Below are positions 7,497 to 16,850 of a DNA stretch of 64,000 bases, piece by piece. The stretch comes from Oscillospiraceae bacterium. GTDB lineage: Bacteria > Bacillota > Clostridia > Oscillospirales > Ruminococcaceae. The position numbers and the translations under genes are program-made. Where the stretch lies: positions 186,001 to 250,000 of the forward strand of contig JAFTTH010000002.1 of the NCBI GenBank assembly GCA_017466885.1, written 5' to 3'. The notes below the pieces were generated by a model. It searched no databases, was not told where the DNA came from, and saw nothing but the letters and a program-made list of their open reading frames with translations. Position 1 is the stretch's first letter. Every line of letters starts with the position of its first letter.

Positions 7497-9875
7497 TTAA
7501 GAAAGGGTGATCTCGTAAAGATGTCCTCCGCCGAGGGTTGCAACAAGCCCTGTTTCTGTCTTCTCCACCGGAATCTCCGCCACACGCTCGCCCAGCGTAT
7601 CCAGCCTCCAGCCGCTCATTGCTTTCCTTCCGGTGGGAATCTTCAGAGTTCCCAGTACGTTTTCATAAATAATCGGCTCAACACCGTGGGTCATCATGGT
7701 GCTGCCCTGCCATTCGCGGTCGGTATTTTCGCAACGTCCCATGGCATATATAAGGAGATGCTCACTCTCGTCAATATTTTTCCCATCCAGCGGGAATACC
7801 GCAATGCCTACCCGGTCATTCTCGGTGCAGAAAATGCAGTCTCCCAGCTGATGCGCCCCGCCCGACTTACCGGCAAAGATCGCGACCCGCTTGGTGTTGA
7901 CAGAGAAGTTTCCGTGACGGATATCATAGGTGATCTCACCGGTATCCGAAACAACCTTATCTCCAAACCATCCCTGCTCTGCAGTCAGCAGGCCGAATTT
8001 CCGCATCACTTCCGTCAGAACAACATCTGCATTCTCGCCGCCCAAAGTAACGTTTGAAACTCCGGCATCATAAACGGCCCGCTTTTCGCTCATATGGAGG
8101 AGGCCGCCTGCCAATGCAGTTGTTTTGCTGCCCGGCTCGGTGTGTTTTTTCAGCCAGCCTTCCCGATCCTTTTGATGCTGGAGCGCATCGCAGAAGGGGT
8201 TATAGCTCTGCACCAGCGCCCGGGGAGCCTCGGTGTAGTCTCCCGAAGCGGTATTACCCGCGCTGATTACAAGGTCTGCATCCCCCTGATATTTATCCCC
8301 GATGAAATGGTATCCAAACCGGGAAACAAAGGGAATATACATCGGCAAACGCCAATAGTCACCCGACTGCACCAGCAGATCCTGATCCGAAACGCCCAGC
8401 TCCACCCGATTCCGGCCCTTTTGCACCAAACCGAGACGGAAGATGGCCGCGGCAATTCCAAACTGTGCCCACATCGCCGGGTCAATATTGGAGGTAAAGA
8501 AGGTGTCAAAATGCTTCTTCCCGAAGAAGCCCTCCTTGCTTCCCTCAAAGGTATAGATAAAGAGGGTAAAGCCACTCCAATCCTGCAGCGCACCGTAAGC
8601 GGCAATCTGGAAGAGGGCATCCGCCCGGAAGGGGGTGGTGTTGGTGGCATTCCACTCCGTGATTACAAAGGGCTTATTCCAGACCCGTCCCCGGGAGGAA
8701 ACGCCGAGGGAATGGGAATTGTGAGTCGCCCGGTGTTCCCGGGGATCAACGGAGGCCATCTCATCCGGATAAAATTCAGAGGGGGGATAATAATCCCCGA
8801 TAGGATGGTTCCAGTAGGGGTTTTTCTCGGTAACATCGCCTTCGGCAATCATTTTCAGATCCATTGCCGCCTCGGGATAGTTGGAAAGATTAATGGCGGA
8901 ACGGTATCCCAAGTCCCGCATCATCTTGTAAACCCCTGCAAAGGTCTTTTCCTCGATCTCCTGCAAAAATTTCATAAACTCGGCATGCCGCACCGGGGCA
9001 CGCACTGCATCGGGCGCCTCATTCCATTCGGTGACAGGCTCACCCCAGGAGCTGAGGGGAGGACGCACCACCGTTCCCACCGACGGATCCTCCTCCCGAC
9101 CCAACGTGCAAACGCCGTCCGCATTGGTCCAGGCGGCCTTCAGCGCCTCTCTGTTGCCGTATTGATCCAAAAGCCAAAGATTGAACCGGAGATCCAGCAT
9201 TTTGTCAAAGGCGGTATGGGTGTCCGGTGTCTGATACCAGGTAATACTGTTTTCATTGGTATACTGGACGATGGCCACCGCCGGCTCATCCACGTACCGG
9301 AGGCCGGTATAGGGATTGCGGTGGGTCAGATACCGCTCGATATACTCCATTTCCAGCTTGATGATCCGCTCGTCAAAAAACCGCACCGCGCGGACATTTT
9401 GAGAAGCATATTCCAGTTCTTCCTCGGTGAAGCCGTCCGCTGCATGAAAGGCCCGGCCCGCGGTCATATCCAAATGGAGGTAGATCCCCTTCTCCTTCAG
9501 ACAATACACCAGATAATCCAGACGGTCCACCATCTCGGGATCGATCTGCCCGGTGGTTTCCTGAGTATAATCGATGATTCCACCGTAGGTGCAGTCGGTG
9601 GCGTGAAGCCGGGCAAAGTTTGCGCCGGAACGGTAAAGATCCTCCGCCATTGCCTCTGCAACCTCTTTATCGGGGAGCGCGGCACCAAATCCAAGGTTGG
9701 CACCGAAAAATTTAATGGGAGTGCCATCCTCAAAAACAAACTGTCCATTTTCGGTGGTCACAAAGCCGTGTTTTCCGGCAGGTGCATCGTTCAGCCAGGA
9801 AAAATCCAGGGCACCTTTTTTGCTTCCGCCAATGCAAGGGTCATATGCCAACCATTTTGTTCCGTCTGCTCTCAC
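7497..9875 (-). CDS. Cytoplasmic clan GH-A glycoside hydrolase (paralogue C), GTG start
   Basis: 792 residues from a GTG at 9873-9875, which has AGAAAGGAAG six bases upstream. An ATG further upstream (9980) would add an arginine-rich stretch unlike its relatives and would overlap the binding-protein gene by 62 bases, so it is rejected. From the GTG the protein begins VRADGTKWLAYD and has no signal peptide, unlike paralogues A and B. Acid/base Glu208 (QYTNENS) and nucleophile Glu407 (VITEWNA) are kept. This suggests related chemistry on both sides of the membrane: A and B on polymer outside, C on imported oligosaccharide inside. It follows the binding-protein gene by 43 bases. Confidence 0.82.
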   Translation of the reverse strand: MRADGTKWLAYDPCIGGSKKGALDFSWLNDAPAGKHGFVTTENGQFVFEDGTPIKFFGANLGFGAALPDKEVAEAMAEDLYRSGANFARLHATDCTYGGIIDYTQETTGQIDPEMVDRLDYLVYCLKEKGIYLHLDMTAGRAFHAADGFTEEELEYASQNVRAVRFFDERIIKLEMEYIERYLTHRNPYTGLRYVDEPAVAIVQYTNENSITWYQTPDTHTAFDKMLDLRFNLWLLDQYGNREALKAAWTNADGVCTLGREEDPSVGTVVRPPLSSWGEPVTEWNEAPDAVRAPVRHAEFMKFLQEIEEKTFAGVYKMMRDLGYRSAINLSNYPEAAMDLKMIAEGDVTEKNPYWNHPIGDYYPPSEFYPDEMASVDPREHRATHNSHSLGVSSRGRVWNKPFVITEWNATNTTPFRADALFQIAAYGALQDWSGFTLFIYTFEGSKEGFFGKKHFDTFFTSNIDPAMWAQFGIAAAIFRLGLVQKGRNRVELGVSDQDLLVQSGDYWRLPMYIPFVSRFGYHFIGDKYQGDADLVISAGNTASGDYTEAPRALVQSYNPFCDALQHQKDREGWLKKHTEPGSKTTALAGGLLHMSEKRAVYDAGVSNVTLGGENADVVLTEVMRKFGLLTAEQGWFGDKVVSDTGEITYDIRHGNFSVNTKRVAIFAGKSGGAHQLGDCIFCTENDRVGIAVFPLDGKNIDESEHLLIYAMGRCENTDREWQGSTMMTHGVEPIIYENVLGTLKIPTGRKAMSGWRLDTLGERVAEIPVEKTETGLVATLGGGHLYEITLS

Positions 9876-9918
9876 GGTGATCTTCCTTTCTTCTGAAGGG
9901 ATTGCTTTGCTTCTGTGT

Positions 9919-11250
9919 TTAATCGGAGGTTCCGTAAAAGACCTCTTCGATCTCCTTCTGCGCCTGGGGCAGAATGCCAAAAATTGTATCGGAGGGTTTT
10001 TGATCGTAATTCCAGAGAACCTTCAGCACGAGAAGCTTGGGGAGTCTGCCGAAGCTGCCGTCATTGGGCACAACCCCATATTGCTTGATCTCCTCATGGA
10101 ATCGGTAAAGCTCCTCATCTCCGCAGAAGGTATCCCGGATGATCTGCGCTTTTCGCTCTGTTTTATCTTCTTTCTCCGCAAAGAGCCAGGTGACGTAATG
10201 CGCCAAAAGCTCCTTTTCATCGCAGGTGCTTGCCAAAAACATCGGGATCGCTCCCGCCTCCACCGCCGTCACCTTCTTGCGGTCGAAGTTGGGGCCGGTA
10301 GGCATGGGGACAACCCCCAGATCCTCACCCTTGGCTTCCTTCAGCTTGGTCACTGCCTGCGTATTTTCATAATACATAACAACCTTGCCGGTTAGGAAAT
10401 TTTCCTCATCCGGCTCGCCGCTCTCACTGTAAGCCTTGATGCTCATAAAGACATCCCGCTCCTGCTCCATTGCTGTGAATCCGGCAGGATCAGCGAGTGC
10501 AAGCTTGGGTTGACCGTTTGCAAATCTCACATAGTTGGTTCCGTTTCCCAGGATCCAACCGTCCGTGGCATAGCCGCCAAAGGCATATCGCTCCTTGACT
10601 CCGTCGCCATCCGCATCAATCGTGAGCTTTTGTCCAATCTCGTTGAACTTTGCCCAGGTCCATTTCCCTGCCCGGAAGAGGGTATAAGGATCCTCCAATC
10701 CGGCCTCGGAAATAATCTTTTTATCGTAATAGATCCAGTAAAAATCCATTTCCTCGGAATTGATGATTCCGTAGGTTTTTTCATTATAGGTATAATATTC
10801 GGTCACCGCGTGATCCAGCTTGGACCGAAAGGGTGCTGCGGAGGGATCAATGATCTCCTCCCAGGGAAGGACCCAGCCTTCCCGCGGCCAGACCGGCACT
10901 GCATACTGCCATAAATAGCAGGCATCCGGCCCTTCTCCTGCCGCAATTTTTCCGCTGACCTTATCCCGGTACTCCGATCCATCGTAAGAGGCGCCGTAAG
11001 GGATCACCTCATAGGTAACAATCGCCCCCGTTTCCTCCTCAAACCGGGAAATATCTCCAAAGGGATCGGGAAGCTGCCAATGCGCCCAGATGGTAAGCTC
11101 TTTTCCCTGAAAGGCTTCTTTCTCAAATGAAAAGGCAAAAGGCTCCTCTGGAGCGGACGATTCCGTCCCTTCAGAAGAGGGTGGTGTGCAACCGGCAAAA
11201 ATGCCGATCAGTAAAATCGTTGCCAGGAATAATGCTATCTTCTTCATCAT
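9919..11250 (-). CDS. ABC transporter sugar-binding lipoprotein (family 1), tandem copy 2
   Basis: About 443 residues from the ATG-ATG pair at 11245-11250, preceded by AAGGGGAAG. The upstream extension to 11316 is not used because the lipoprotein signal begins MMKKIALF and ends in IFAGC. The mature protein is a family-1 extracellular solute-binding protein (TIWAHWQ, GPDACYLWQ, YYENTQAV and a conserved C-terminal WNYDQ). It is closely related to the next gene upstream, with the same layout and many shared motifs such as VLPW, EEMDFYWIYYDK versus SEMNIYWIYYDK, and LEDPYTLFR, so the pair arose by tandem duplication. It serves the importer encoded at 12710-14541. Confidence 0.9.
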   Translation of the reverse strand: MMKKIALFLATILLIGIFAGCTPPSSEGTESSAPEEPFAFSFEKEAFQGKELTIWAHWQLPDPFGDISRFEEETGAIVTYEVIPYGASYDGSEYRDKVSGKIAAGEGPDACYLWQYAVPVWPREGWVLPWEEIIDPSAAPFRSKLDHAVTEYYTYNEKTYGIINSEEMDFYWIYYDKKIISEAGLEDPYTLFRAGKWTWAKFNEIGQKLTIDADGDGVKERYAFGGYATDGWILGNGTNYVRFANGQPKLALADPAGFTAMEQERDVFMSIKAYSESGEPDEENFLTGKVVMYYENTQAVTKLKEAKGEDLGVVPMPTGPNFDRKKVTAVEAGAIPMFLASTCDEKELLAHYVTWLFAEKEDKTERKAQIIRDTFCGDEELYRFHEEIKQYGVVPNDGSFGRLPKLLVLKVLWNYDQKPSDTIFGILPQAQKEIEEVFYGTSD

Positions 11251-11279
11251 TCTTCCCCTTGCCGATTTCATCTGTAGCC

Positions 11280-11313
11280 GGTGGGCGAGCGGTCGTGATT
11301 CCGGCCGCCCACC
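11280..11313 (-). promoter_or_regulatory. Intercistronic GC-rich hairpin between the two binding-protein genes
   Basis: Stem GGTGGGCG (11280-11287) pairs with CGCCCACC (11306-11313), with further partial pairing in the 18-base loop. No T-run follows on the minus strand, so it is not a typical terminator. Hairpins in this position can protect the 3' end of the upstream message or cause partial attenuation, letting binding proteins be made in excess of permeases. The role is inferred; the hairpin is seen. Confidence 0.55.
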
Positions 11314-11339
11314 CACCGAAGGGTTCTTGGTGGGATTAC

Positions 11340-12662
11340 TTATTCAGCAGTTCCGTTGAAAACGTCGTCGATCTCGCCCTGCGCCTGGTTGAAGATGGCC
11401 TGCACCGTAGAGGTGGGGGTCTCCTCGTAGTTCCACATAACCTTCAAGGAGAGCAGCTTATTCAAACGGCCGAAGCTAATGTCATTGGGGATCCAGGAGT
11501 ACTGCTTGAGCTCCTGGAAGAAGTTATACATCTCCTCGTCGCCGCCCCAGTTCTCTTCAATATTCTCTTTTCTCCGTTTTTCCTCACTGCCCTTATCGGT
11601 ATACAGATAGGTCACATAATGAGCCAGCAGTTCCTTCTCATCGCAGGTATTGCAGATGAACATCGGAACGGCGTTTGCCTCAACTGCGGTCACTTTGGCA
11701 GGATCAAAGTTGGGACCCATGGGCATGGGAACAACGCCCAGATTATCGCCCTTGGCTTCTTTCAGAAGCTTCACAGACCAGGTGCCCTCATAGTACATAG
11801 CGACCTTACCGCTGATGAAGTTATTCTCGTCCGGCTCGCCGATCTCGGAGTAAGCCTTAACAGTCCCGAAAACCTCTCTGGTCTTTTCCAGCGCAGCAAT
11901 GCCGGGGGCGTCTGCCAGAGCAAAGCGGGGCGCGCCATTCTCATCAAAGTCAACATAGTTGGTTCCGTTGGAGGCAATCCAGCCGTCCGCATCGTAACCG
12001 CCCCAGCCGTACTTATCCACGTTACCGTCCTGATCGGAGTCATAGGTCAGCTGCTCAGCAAGCTCCTGGAACTTCTCCCAGGTCCACTTGCCCTCCCGGA
12101 AGAGGGTGTAAGGATCTTCCAGACCGGAATCGGAGAAGATCTGCTTATCATAGTAGATCCAGTAGATATTCATCTCAGAAGTGTTGATGATGCCGTAAGG
12201 CTGACCATTGTAGGTATAGTAATCTACAACAGCCTGATTGAGCTTGCCGGCAAAGGGCTCTGCTGTAAGGTCAATGACATCTGTCCAGGGCAGAACCAGA
12301 CCCTTCTGAGTCCAGGTGGGAACGGCAAACTGCCACAGGAAGGTCGCATCCGGACCAGTGCCTGAAACGATCGCCGTACTGATCTTGCCGTAATAGTCGG
12401 AACCGTCACTGGAAGTACCGTAGGGGATCATTTCCCATTTAATATCCGCGCCGGTCTTTTCCTCAAAAAGCGCAACATCACCGGCGGAATCGGACTCTTC
12501 CCAGTTGGCCCAAAGGGTCAGCTCTTTCCCCTGAAAGGATTCCGTATCAAAGGCAAAGTCCACAGTATTGTCGTTGCCTTCTTCCGTTCCGGTCGGACCG
12601 CAGCCTACAAAAGCCAGCAGAACCATCAGAACGGCAAGTACCAAGGTTAACTTTTTCATCAT
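11340..12662 (-). CDS. ABC transporter sugar-binding lipoprotein (family 1), tandem copy 1
   Basis: 440 residues. The lipoprotein signal begins MMKKLTLVL and ends with AFVGC (Cys21). The mature part has family-1 solute-binding motifs (LTLWANWE, FEEKTGADI, GPDATFLWQF, KVAMYYEGTWS). Its start is one of two adjacent ATGs after AAAGGAGG. It directly follows the two permease genes, the normal order for a MalE-like partner. The paralogue downstream suggests either two related ligands or higher receptor dosage for one importer. Confidence 0.9.
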   Translation of the reverse strand: MMKKLTLVLAVLMVLLAFVGCGPTGTEEGNDNTVDFAFDTESFQGKELTLWANWEESDSAGDVALFEEKTGADIKWEMIPYGTSSDGSDYYGKISTAIVSGTGPDATFLWQFAVPTWTQKGLVLPWTDVIDLTAEPFAGKLNQAVVDYYTYNGQPYGIINTSEMNIYWIYYDKQIFSDSGLEDPYTLFREGKWTWEKFQELAEQLTYDSDQDGNVDKYGWGGYDADGWIASNGTNYVDFDENGAPRFALADAPGIAALEKTREVFGTVKAYSEIGEPDENNFISGKVAMYYEGTWSVKLLKEAKGDNLGVVPMPMGPNFDPAKVTAVEANAVPMFICNTCDEKELLAHYVTYLYTDKGSEEKRRKENIEENWGGDEEMYNFFQELKQYSWIPNDISFGRLNKLLSLKVMWNYEETPTSTVQAIFNQAQGEIDDVFNGTAE

Positions 12663-12709
12663 GTTTCCTCCTTTATTTTTGACCGATCTTCCGACCGGAA
12701 AGATACAAA

Positions 12710-13621
12710 TTATCCGACAATGCCGGAACGCTCCACACTCTCAACGAACTTCCGCTGAACGATGGCATAAAAGACCAGCATGGGGGCGATTACCAGGATA
12801 ATGCAGGCGTAACGGATGGGAATAACGTAAACCAGATCCTTTACAACGCCCGCCTCCTGAGTGATAAACCCGTTGACGTTAATCAGACGCATGGAGAGAG
12901 TCATCATATCGGGGGTCTGGAGGTAGGTGGTCGGCTCAAAAACCTCATTCCAGTTCCAAACCAAGGAGAACAAACAAACAGTTACAATGGCGGGGATGGC
13001 GTTTGGCAGCATAATCCGGGCAAAAATCCGGAAGTCGCCGCAACCATCCAAATAAGCAGCCTCCTCAAATTCCCTGGGCATTCCCGAGAAGATCTGCCGG
13101 TAGATATAAATGAAGATTCCGCTTTTTAGGCCGAGTCCAAAGAAGGAGGGGAGAATCATCGGCCAAAGAGTATCGATCATCCCCATGGATTTGAAGATCA
13201 TCACCTTGGGGAGGCTGATGGTTTGGGGGGTAACAATGAGGATGAAGAGCATCACTCCGAACAGGAGGCCCTTTTCCTTGAAGTTATACCGGGCAAAGCC
13301 GTATCCCACCAAAGCGCAGGAAAGAGTCTGACCCACTGCGCAGGCGATGGACAGGATCGCCGTATTCCGCAAACCGTCAAAATATTTTACCTTCTGAATC
13401 GCATCAATGTAGTTTTGGAGGGTCGGTTCCTTGGGAATCCAGATGGTGGTGGGGTTTATCATATCCGAATAGGACTTAAAGCTGCCCGAGAAAACGCTCA
13501 GGATCGGATAGATCAGCACGAAGATGATCCCGGTAAAGAGTGCAAACCGGAAAAGTCCCCATCCGAAATTCTTCCAGAAGAGCGGATGCTTGAGTTTATT
13601 GGTAAACCGTGTAAGTGTCAA
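12710..13621 (-). CDS. Carbohydrate ABC transporter permease, MalG type
   Basis: 303 residues with six predicted membrane segments and the coupling-loop (EAA) motif EAAYLDGCGDFRIF followed by IMLPNAIPA, which contacts the ATPase. The start appears to be TTG at 13619-13621, nine bases after AAGGAGG. It lies 14 bases after its MalF-type partner. No ABC ATPase is encoded in the operon, so a shared MsmX-like ATPase elsewhere is expected, as is common for sugar importers in this phylum. Confidence 0.9.
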   Translation of the reverse strand: MTLTRFTNKLKHPLFWKNFGWGLFRFALFTGIIFVLIYPILSVFSGSFKSYSDMINPTTIWIPKEPTLQNYIDAIQKVKYFDGLRNTAILSIACAVGQTLSCALVGYGFARYNFKEKGLLFGVMLFILIVTPQTISLPKVMIFKSMGMIDTLWPMILPSFFGLGLKSGIFIYIYRQIFSGMPREFEEAAYLDGCGDFRIFARIMLPNAIPAIVTVCLFSLVWNWNEVFEPTTYLQTPDMMTLSMRLINVNGFITQEAGVVKDLVYVIPIRYACIILVIAPMLVFYAIVQRKFVESVERSGIVG

Positions 13622-13635
13622 CTGTTCCGCCCTCC

Positions 13636-14541
13636 TTATTCTGAATAGTGTTTTGTCAGCCTGGACAGGATGAAGACGATCACCATAATAATGGCAAACA
13701 TAGAAATAAAGTATACCCAGGACAGCGTTGTACCGTAGGCGTAATCCGCCTTTCCGAAGATGGTGCTCTGCACGTAACGCAGCAGCTCACTGTTATAGTT
13801 GGAGAAGGTATCAATGATCGTATACAGAACGTTAACGACCACCAAAGGCAGGATCATGGGCACCGTGATCTTCCAGAAGGTTTCCCAGCCGGTTGCGCCG
13901 TCCACCCGGGCACTTTCATAAATGCTGGTGGAAATACTCTGCAGACCCGACAGGAAGATCAGGATCTGAACACCCGAGGCCCAAAGGATAACGAATGCCT
14001 GGTCCATAATCCCCACGATTCCGCTGGCCAGATCCGCATTGTTGGTAATCTGGAGGATCAACACCTGAATATCGGCATTGGACAGCATCACCGATGCGGC
14101 TTCCTCGCCGTTATTGGCAAACATATCACTGGTGACGTTGGTATCCAGAACGTAAACCAGGGCGCCGCTGGTAATAATAACCGGCAGGAAGAACATACTC
14201 CGGACAAAGCCTCTTCCCTTGAACTTTTGGTTGAGCATCGTCGCTGCAAAAAGGGAGAAGAGGAGAATCAGGGGAAGCTTGGTGGCAACCTCGGCAAGGC
14301 CCTGGTAGAAGTAATCCAGGAAGAATGCATCCAGAGTGAAGGCCTTGATCCAGTTGGCAAATCCGGCCGGAGTCAAAACATATCCTCCGGTGGGTTGGAT
14401 CACAACGTTGGAGAAGGTATAGATCAAAGACATAACGATGGGAATCAAAACGAAAATAATCGCCGCCACAAACCAGGGGTAAACAAATGCCCGCCCTGCC
14501 ATATTCCGGCGCTGTACAACCGTCAGACCGCGTCTTTTCAT
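13636..14541 (-). CDS. Carbohydrate ABC transporter permease, MalF type
   Basis: 301 residues. A basic N-terminus (KRRGLTVVQRR) leads into six membrane helices, with the coupling motif ESARVDGATGWETF then ITVPMILPL. A long extracytoplasmic loop after helix two (about residues 100-150) is larger than in simple MalF homologues. Its ATG overlaps the stop of the DUF5696 gene by four bases (ATGA), so translation is coupled. It pairs with the MalG-type gene downstream and the two binding proteins. Confidence 0.9.
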   Translation of the reverse strand: MKRRGLTVVQRRNMAGRAFVYPWFVAAIIFVLIPIVMSLIYTFSNVVIQPTGGYVLTPAGFANWIKAFTLDAFFLDYFYQGLAEVATKLPLILLFSLFAATMLNQKFKGRGFVRSMFFLPVIITSGALVYVLDTNVTSDMFANNGEEAASVMLSNADIQVLILQITNNADLASGIVGIMDQAFVILWASGVQILIFLSGLQSISTSIYESARVDGATGWETFWKITVPMILPLVVVNVLYTIIDTFSNYNSELLRYVQSTIFGKADYAYGTTLSWVYFISMFAIIMVIVFILSRLTKHYSE

Positions 14542-16820
14542 TTGCTCGCCCCCTTCACAACAAGATAATCCTTCGCCGCTACCGATACACCCTCCGTCTG
14601 GAAGACCTGGTCACCGTAGTTGACGTAAATCTTTGTGCCATCCTCATATTCGGTCACATAAGCGTCATCCGAAAGCTCCTGGTGGGAAACCATCTTCTGC
14701 TGGCTGAGTCCTTCGTAAAGCTCCTTCAGCAGGAGGTATTCCTCCACCGACTCCTCCAGCCAATCCTCATATCCGGCGGAGAAGTATTCATTATATCGGG
14801 TCTCCTTCAGCCGGGAGGAATCGTCCGCGCCGAAGATCCAAGCCGGGCAGGCACCGTATTCCACCATCCGGAGGAATTCATCTCTGGAATCGCTCCGGAG
14901 ATTTCCCGGGGTCAGGCTGTAAGGGATATAGCCGTGCACCACCATCTGATAGAAGGGAACCGACTGTGTTTCCATATCCGTCCCACCGGAGGATTCGGGC
15001 ATTCCGGAAAGGAAGGTTGCATAAGGGAGAACGTAGCTATTGGCGCCGTTGACCTTAACCTCCTGGTTATTTGCCTTCAGCAGTGCCAGAGCTTTATTCC
15101 ACTCGTCCAGCGCTTCTTCCCGGGTGGTGAAATTATTCTTGGCAAACTGGGAATAGATTTTCACACCGATATCATTGACAGCCAGCGAAACGCCCTGAGG
15201 CACCGACTCCAAAAACCGCTTGGTAAAGGAGACAAGCTTGGAAGGCTCCAGCAGATAGTACGCCTTCAGCCCTCTATTCTGACTTCCGTCTACCACATTC
15301 CAGATCTTCTGCTTGGAGTAGGCATCCGTCAGCTGACGGACGGCATCATAGTTGGCGGTAAATCCGTGCCCTGTGCGGTAAACGTTGATCAAATCAGCCG
15401 ATACAGTCAGCGCGATCCCCGAATCCTCTCCGATATAGTTCATCAGTGATTCGAAGCCGCCGGCTCCGCCCAGCACGCTGTCCGGCTCAAAGGAACCGAT
15501 CTTTTCGTTCATCCAGCCGCCGCTTTGCGCACCGTAATAGGTCAGCTGAATGTTATCCACCCCGGCTTCCCGGAGCTTTTTCAGGATCATCTGCGCATCC
15601 TCAAAGGAGGTCAGCGACTTGGTCAGTGCCACCGGCACACCGGCAATCTGCTCGGTCTCCCGGATGGCTCCGATCAAAGAAAGATCCATAGAAAACTGTG
15701 TTTTTGCCTGATTGAGCAGATCATTGTCCAGCAAATACTCCCGATAGCAGGCTGCCATCTCCGAGTATCCTACCTCTTGGCCGGTGAGGAATCGGTAGTC
15801 AATATCGAAATTGCTCCGGTTGGGCTCGGTGGAAATATCGTTGACATACCGCTCGGTAGACTGGCCCTCGTAAAGGATCAGGGTATGAACATCCCGGTAG
15901 GTAAAGACAGTATTGATCCGGTAATTGGAAGATCCCGAACCGGCCACACCAGCGTTGATACGCGCCATCGCCTCACCGTCCCGGATGATTCCCAGCATTG
16001 CACCCTCGCCCTTTTTGATTCCGAAAACGGGCAGCGCATAGGGCTGGGTACGGTTTGGCATTGCCGAAAGAGCAATACTGTTATCAAATCCGTAAATAAC
16101 CTGAGCTTGCTCACGGAGAGAGGAGGGGTTGCCCGAAAATTCTACCAGCGCGCCGCTTCCGTCCGGAATCAGGAGATATCCGGAATCATCCAGCTTGGCC
16201 GCTCCAAAGTAGGGCATCACGCTGATCTTGGAAATCAGCTCTCCCTTATCCCCCTCTTTGATGCTATCCTGGGGGATACTCAGGCGGAATCCGGTCTCTG
16301 TCAGCTGATATTTCACAGTCAGCTGAATGCCGGAGCTTTTGAAGGTATACTGAACGTCAAAACCGTTGGAGGTCAGCGTTACCTTGGTTCCGCTTTTCCG
16401 GACACTGTCCGAAAGGCTGGCCACACTGGCAAGCTGGTTTTTCTCCGAGTTATATACGTCCAGAACAATTCCCGAGCCCAGGTACATCCGGGCAGGTCCA
16501 ACGGCGTAGGAGTCCTCCTCCCAGCCCTCCGGGACCATATTCCACCGCTGACCGGATCTCCGGTCCTCTAAAATCACATCCAGGGTTTCGGGATGGTAAT
16601 AAAGGTAAAAGGTATCATTCCCCGCTGCCGCCCGATACCCTTCAATCTCCGGCATTTCGGAGGGTTTGATGGGGGCGGGAGGAATCGCTTCCGCTGAAGG
16701 GGAAGCGCTACTGCCATCCGTTAAGGCCCGTTGCCATCTGCTGCTGCAGCCGCCCAAAAGGGTAACCAAAAGCGCCGCAACCGTCAACAGACACAGCAAT
16801 CTTTGCCGCATTTTCTTCAC
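14538..16820 (-). CDS. DUF5696-type envelope lipoprotein
   Basis: 760 residues from a GTG (16818-16820) preceded by AGGAAGGG. The signal ends in LLGGC (Cys25), so it is a lipoprotein on the outer face of the membrane. The body, with the C-terminal segment YVNYGDQVFQTEGVSVAAKDY, resembles the DUF5696 family, found next to sugar importers and Yip1-type membrane proteins in Bacillota. A catalytic role has been suggested by barrel-like folds, but no catalytic residue can be assigned here. It sits between the Yip1 gene (30-base gap) and the permease (four-base overlap), so it probably works with the importer at the cell surface. Confidence 0.75.
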   Translation of the reverse strand: MKKMRQRLLCLLTVAALLVTLLGGCSSRWQRALTDGSSASPSAEAIPPAPIKPSEMPEIEGYRAAAGNDTFYLYYHPETLDVILEDRRSGQRWNMVPEGWEEDSYAVGPARMYLGSGIVLDVYNSEKNQLASVASLSDSVRKSGTKVTLTSNGFDVQYTFKSSGIQLTVKYQLTETGFRLSIPQDSIKEGDKGELISKISVMPYFGAAKLDDSGYLLIPDGSGALVEFSGNPSSLREQAQVIYGFDNSIALSAMPNRTQPYALPVFGIKKGEGAMLGIIRDGEAMARINAGVAGSGSSNYRINTVFTYRDVHTLILYEGQSTERYVNDISTEPNRSNFDIDYRFLTGQEVGYSEMAACYREYLLDNDLLNQAKTQFSMDLSLIGAIRETEQIAGVPVALTKSLTSFEDAQMILKKLREAGVDNIQLTYYGAQSGGWMNEKIGSFEPDSVLGGAGGFESLMNYIGEDSGIALTVSADLINVYRTGHGFTANYDAVRQLTDAYSKQKIWNVVDGSQNRGLKAYYLLEPSKLVSFTKRFLESVPQGVSLAVNDIGVKIYSQFAKNNFTTREEALDEWNKALALLKANNQEVKVNGANSYVLPYATFLSGMPESSGGTDMETQSVPFYQMVVHGYIPYSLTPGNLRSDSRDEFLRMVEYGACPAWIFGADDSSRLKETRYNEYFSAGYEDWLEESVEEYLLLKELYEGLSQQKMVSHQELSDDAYVTEYEDGTKIYVNYGDQVFQTEGVSVAAKDYLVVKGASK

Positions 16821-16850
16821 TATCCCTTCCTAAAATTGCTTACTTGTTTC

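Noticed and set aside
412-9896. Long plus-strand reading frames (412-1689, 2622-4142, 6114-8057, 8094-9896)
   Set aside because: They are antisense to well-supported minus-strand genes with family motifs and ribosome sites; their proteins have repetitive, low-information composition and no family features.
9876-9980. N-terminal extension of paralogue C from the ATG at 9980
   Set aside because: Arginine-rich, absent from paralogues, overlaps the binding-protein gene by 62 bases, and a GTG with a good ribosome site lies at the start of homology.
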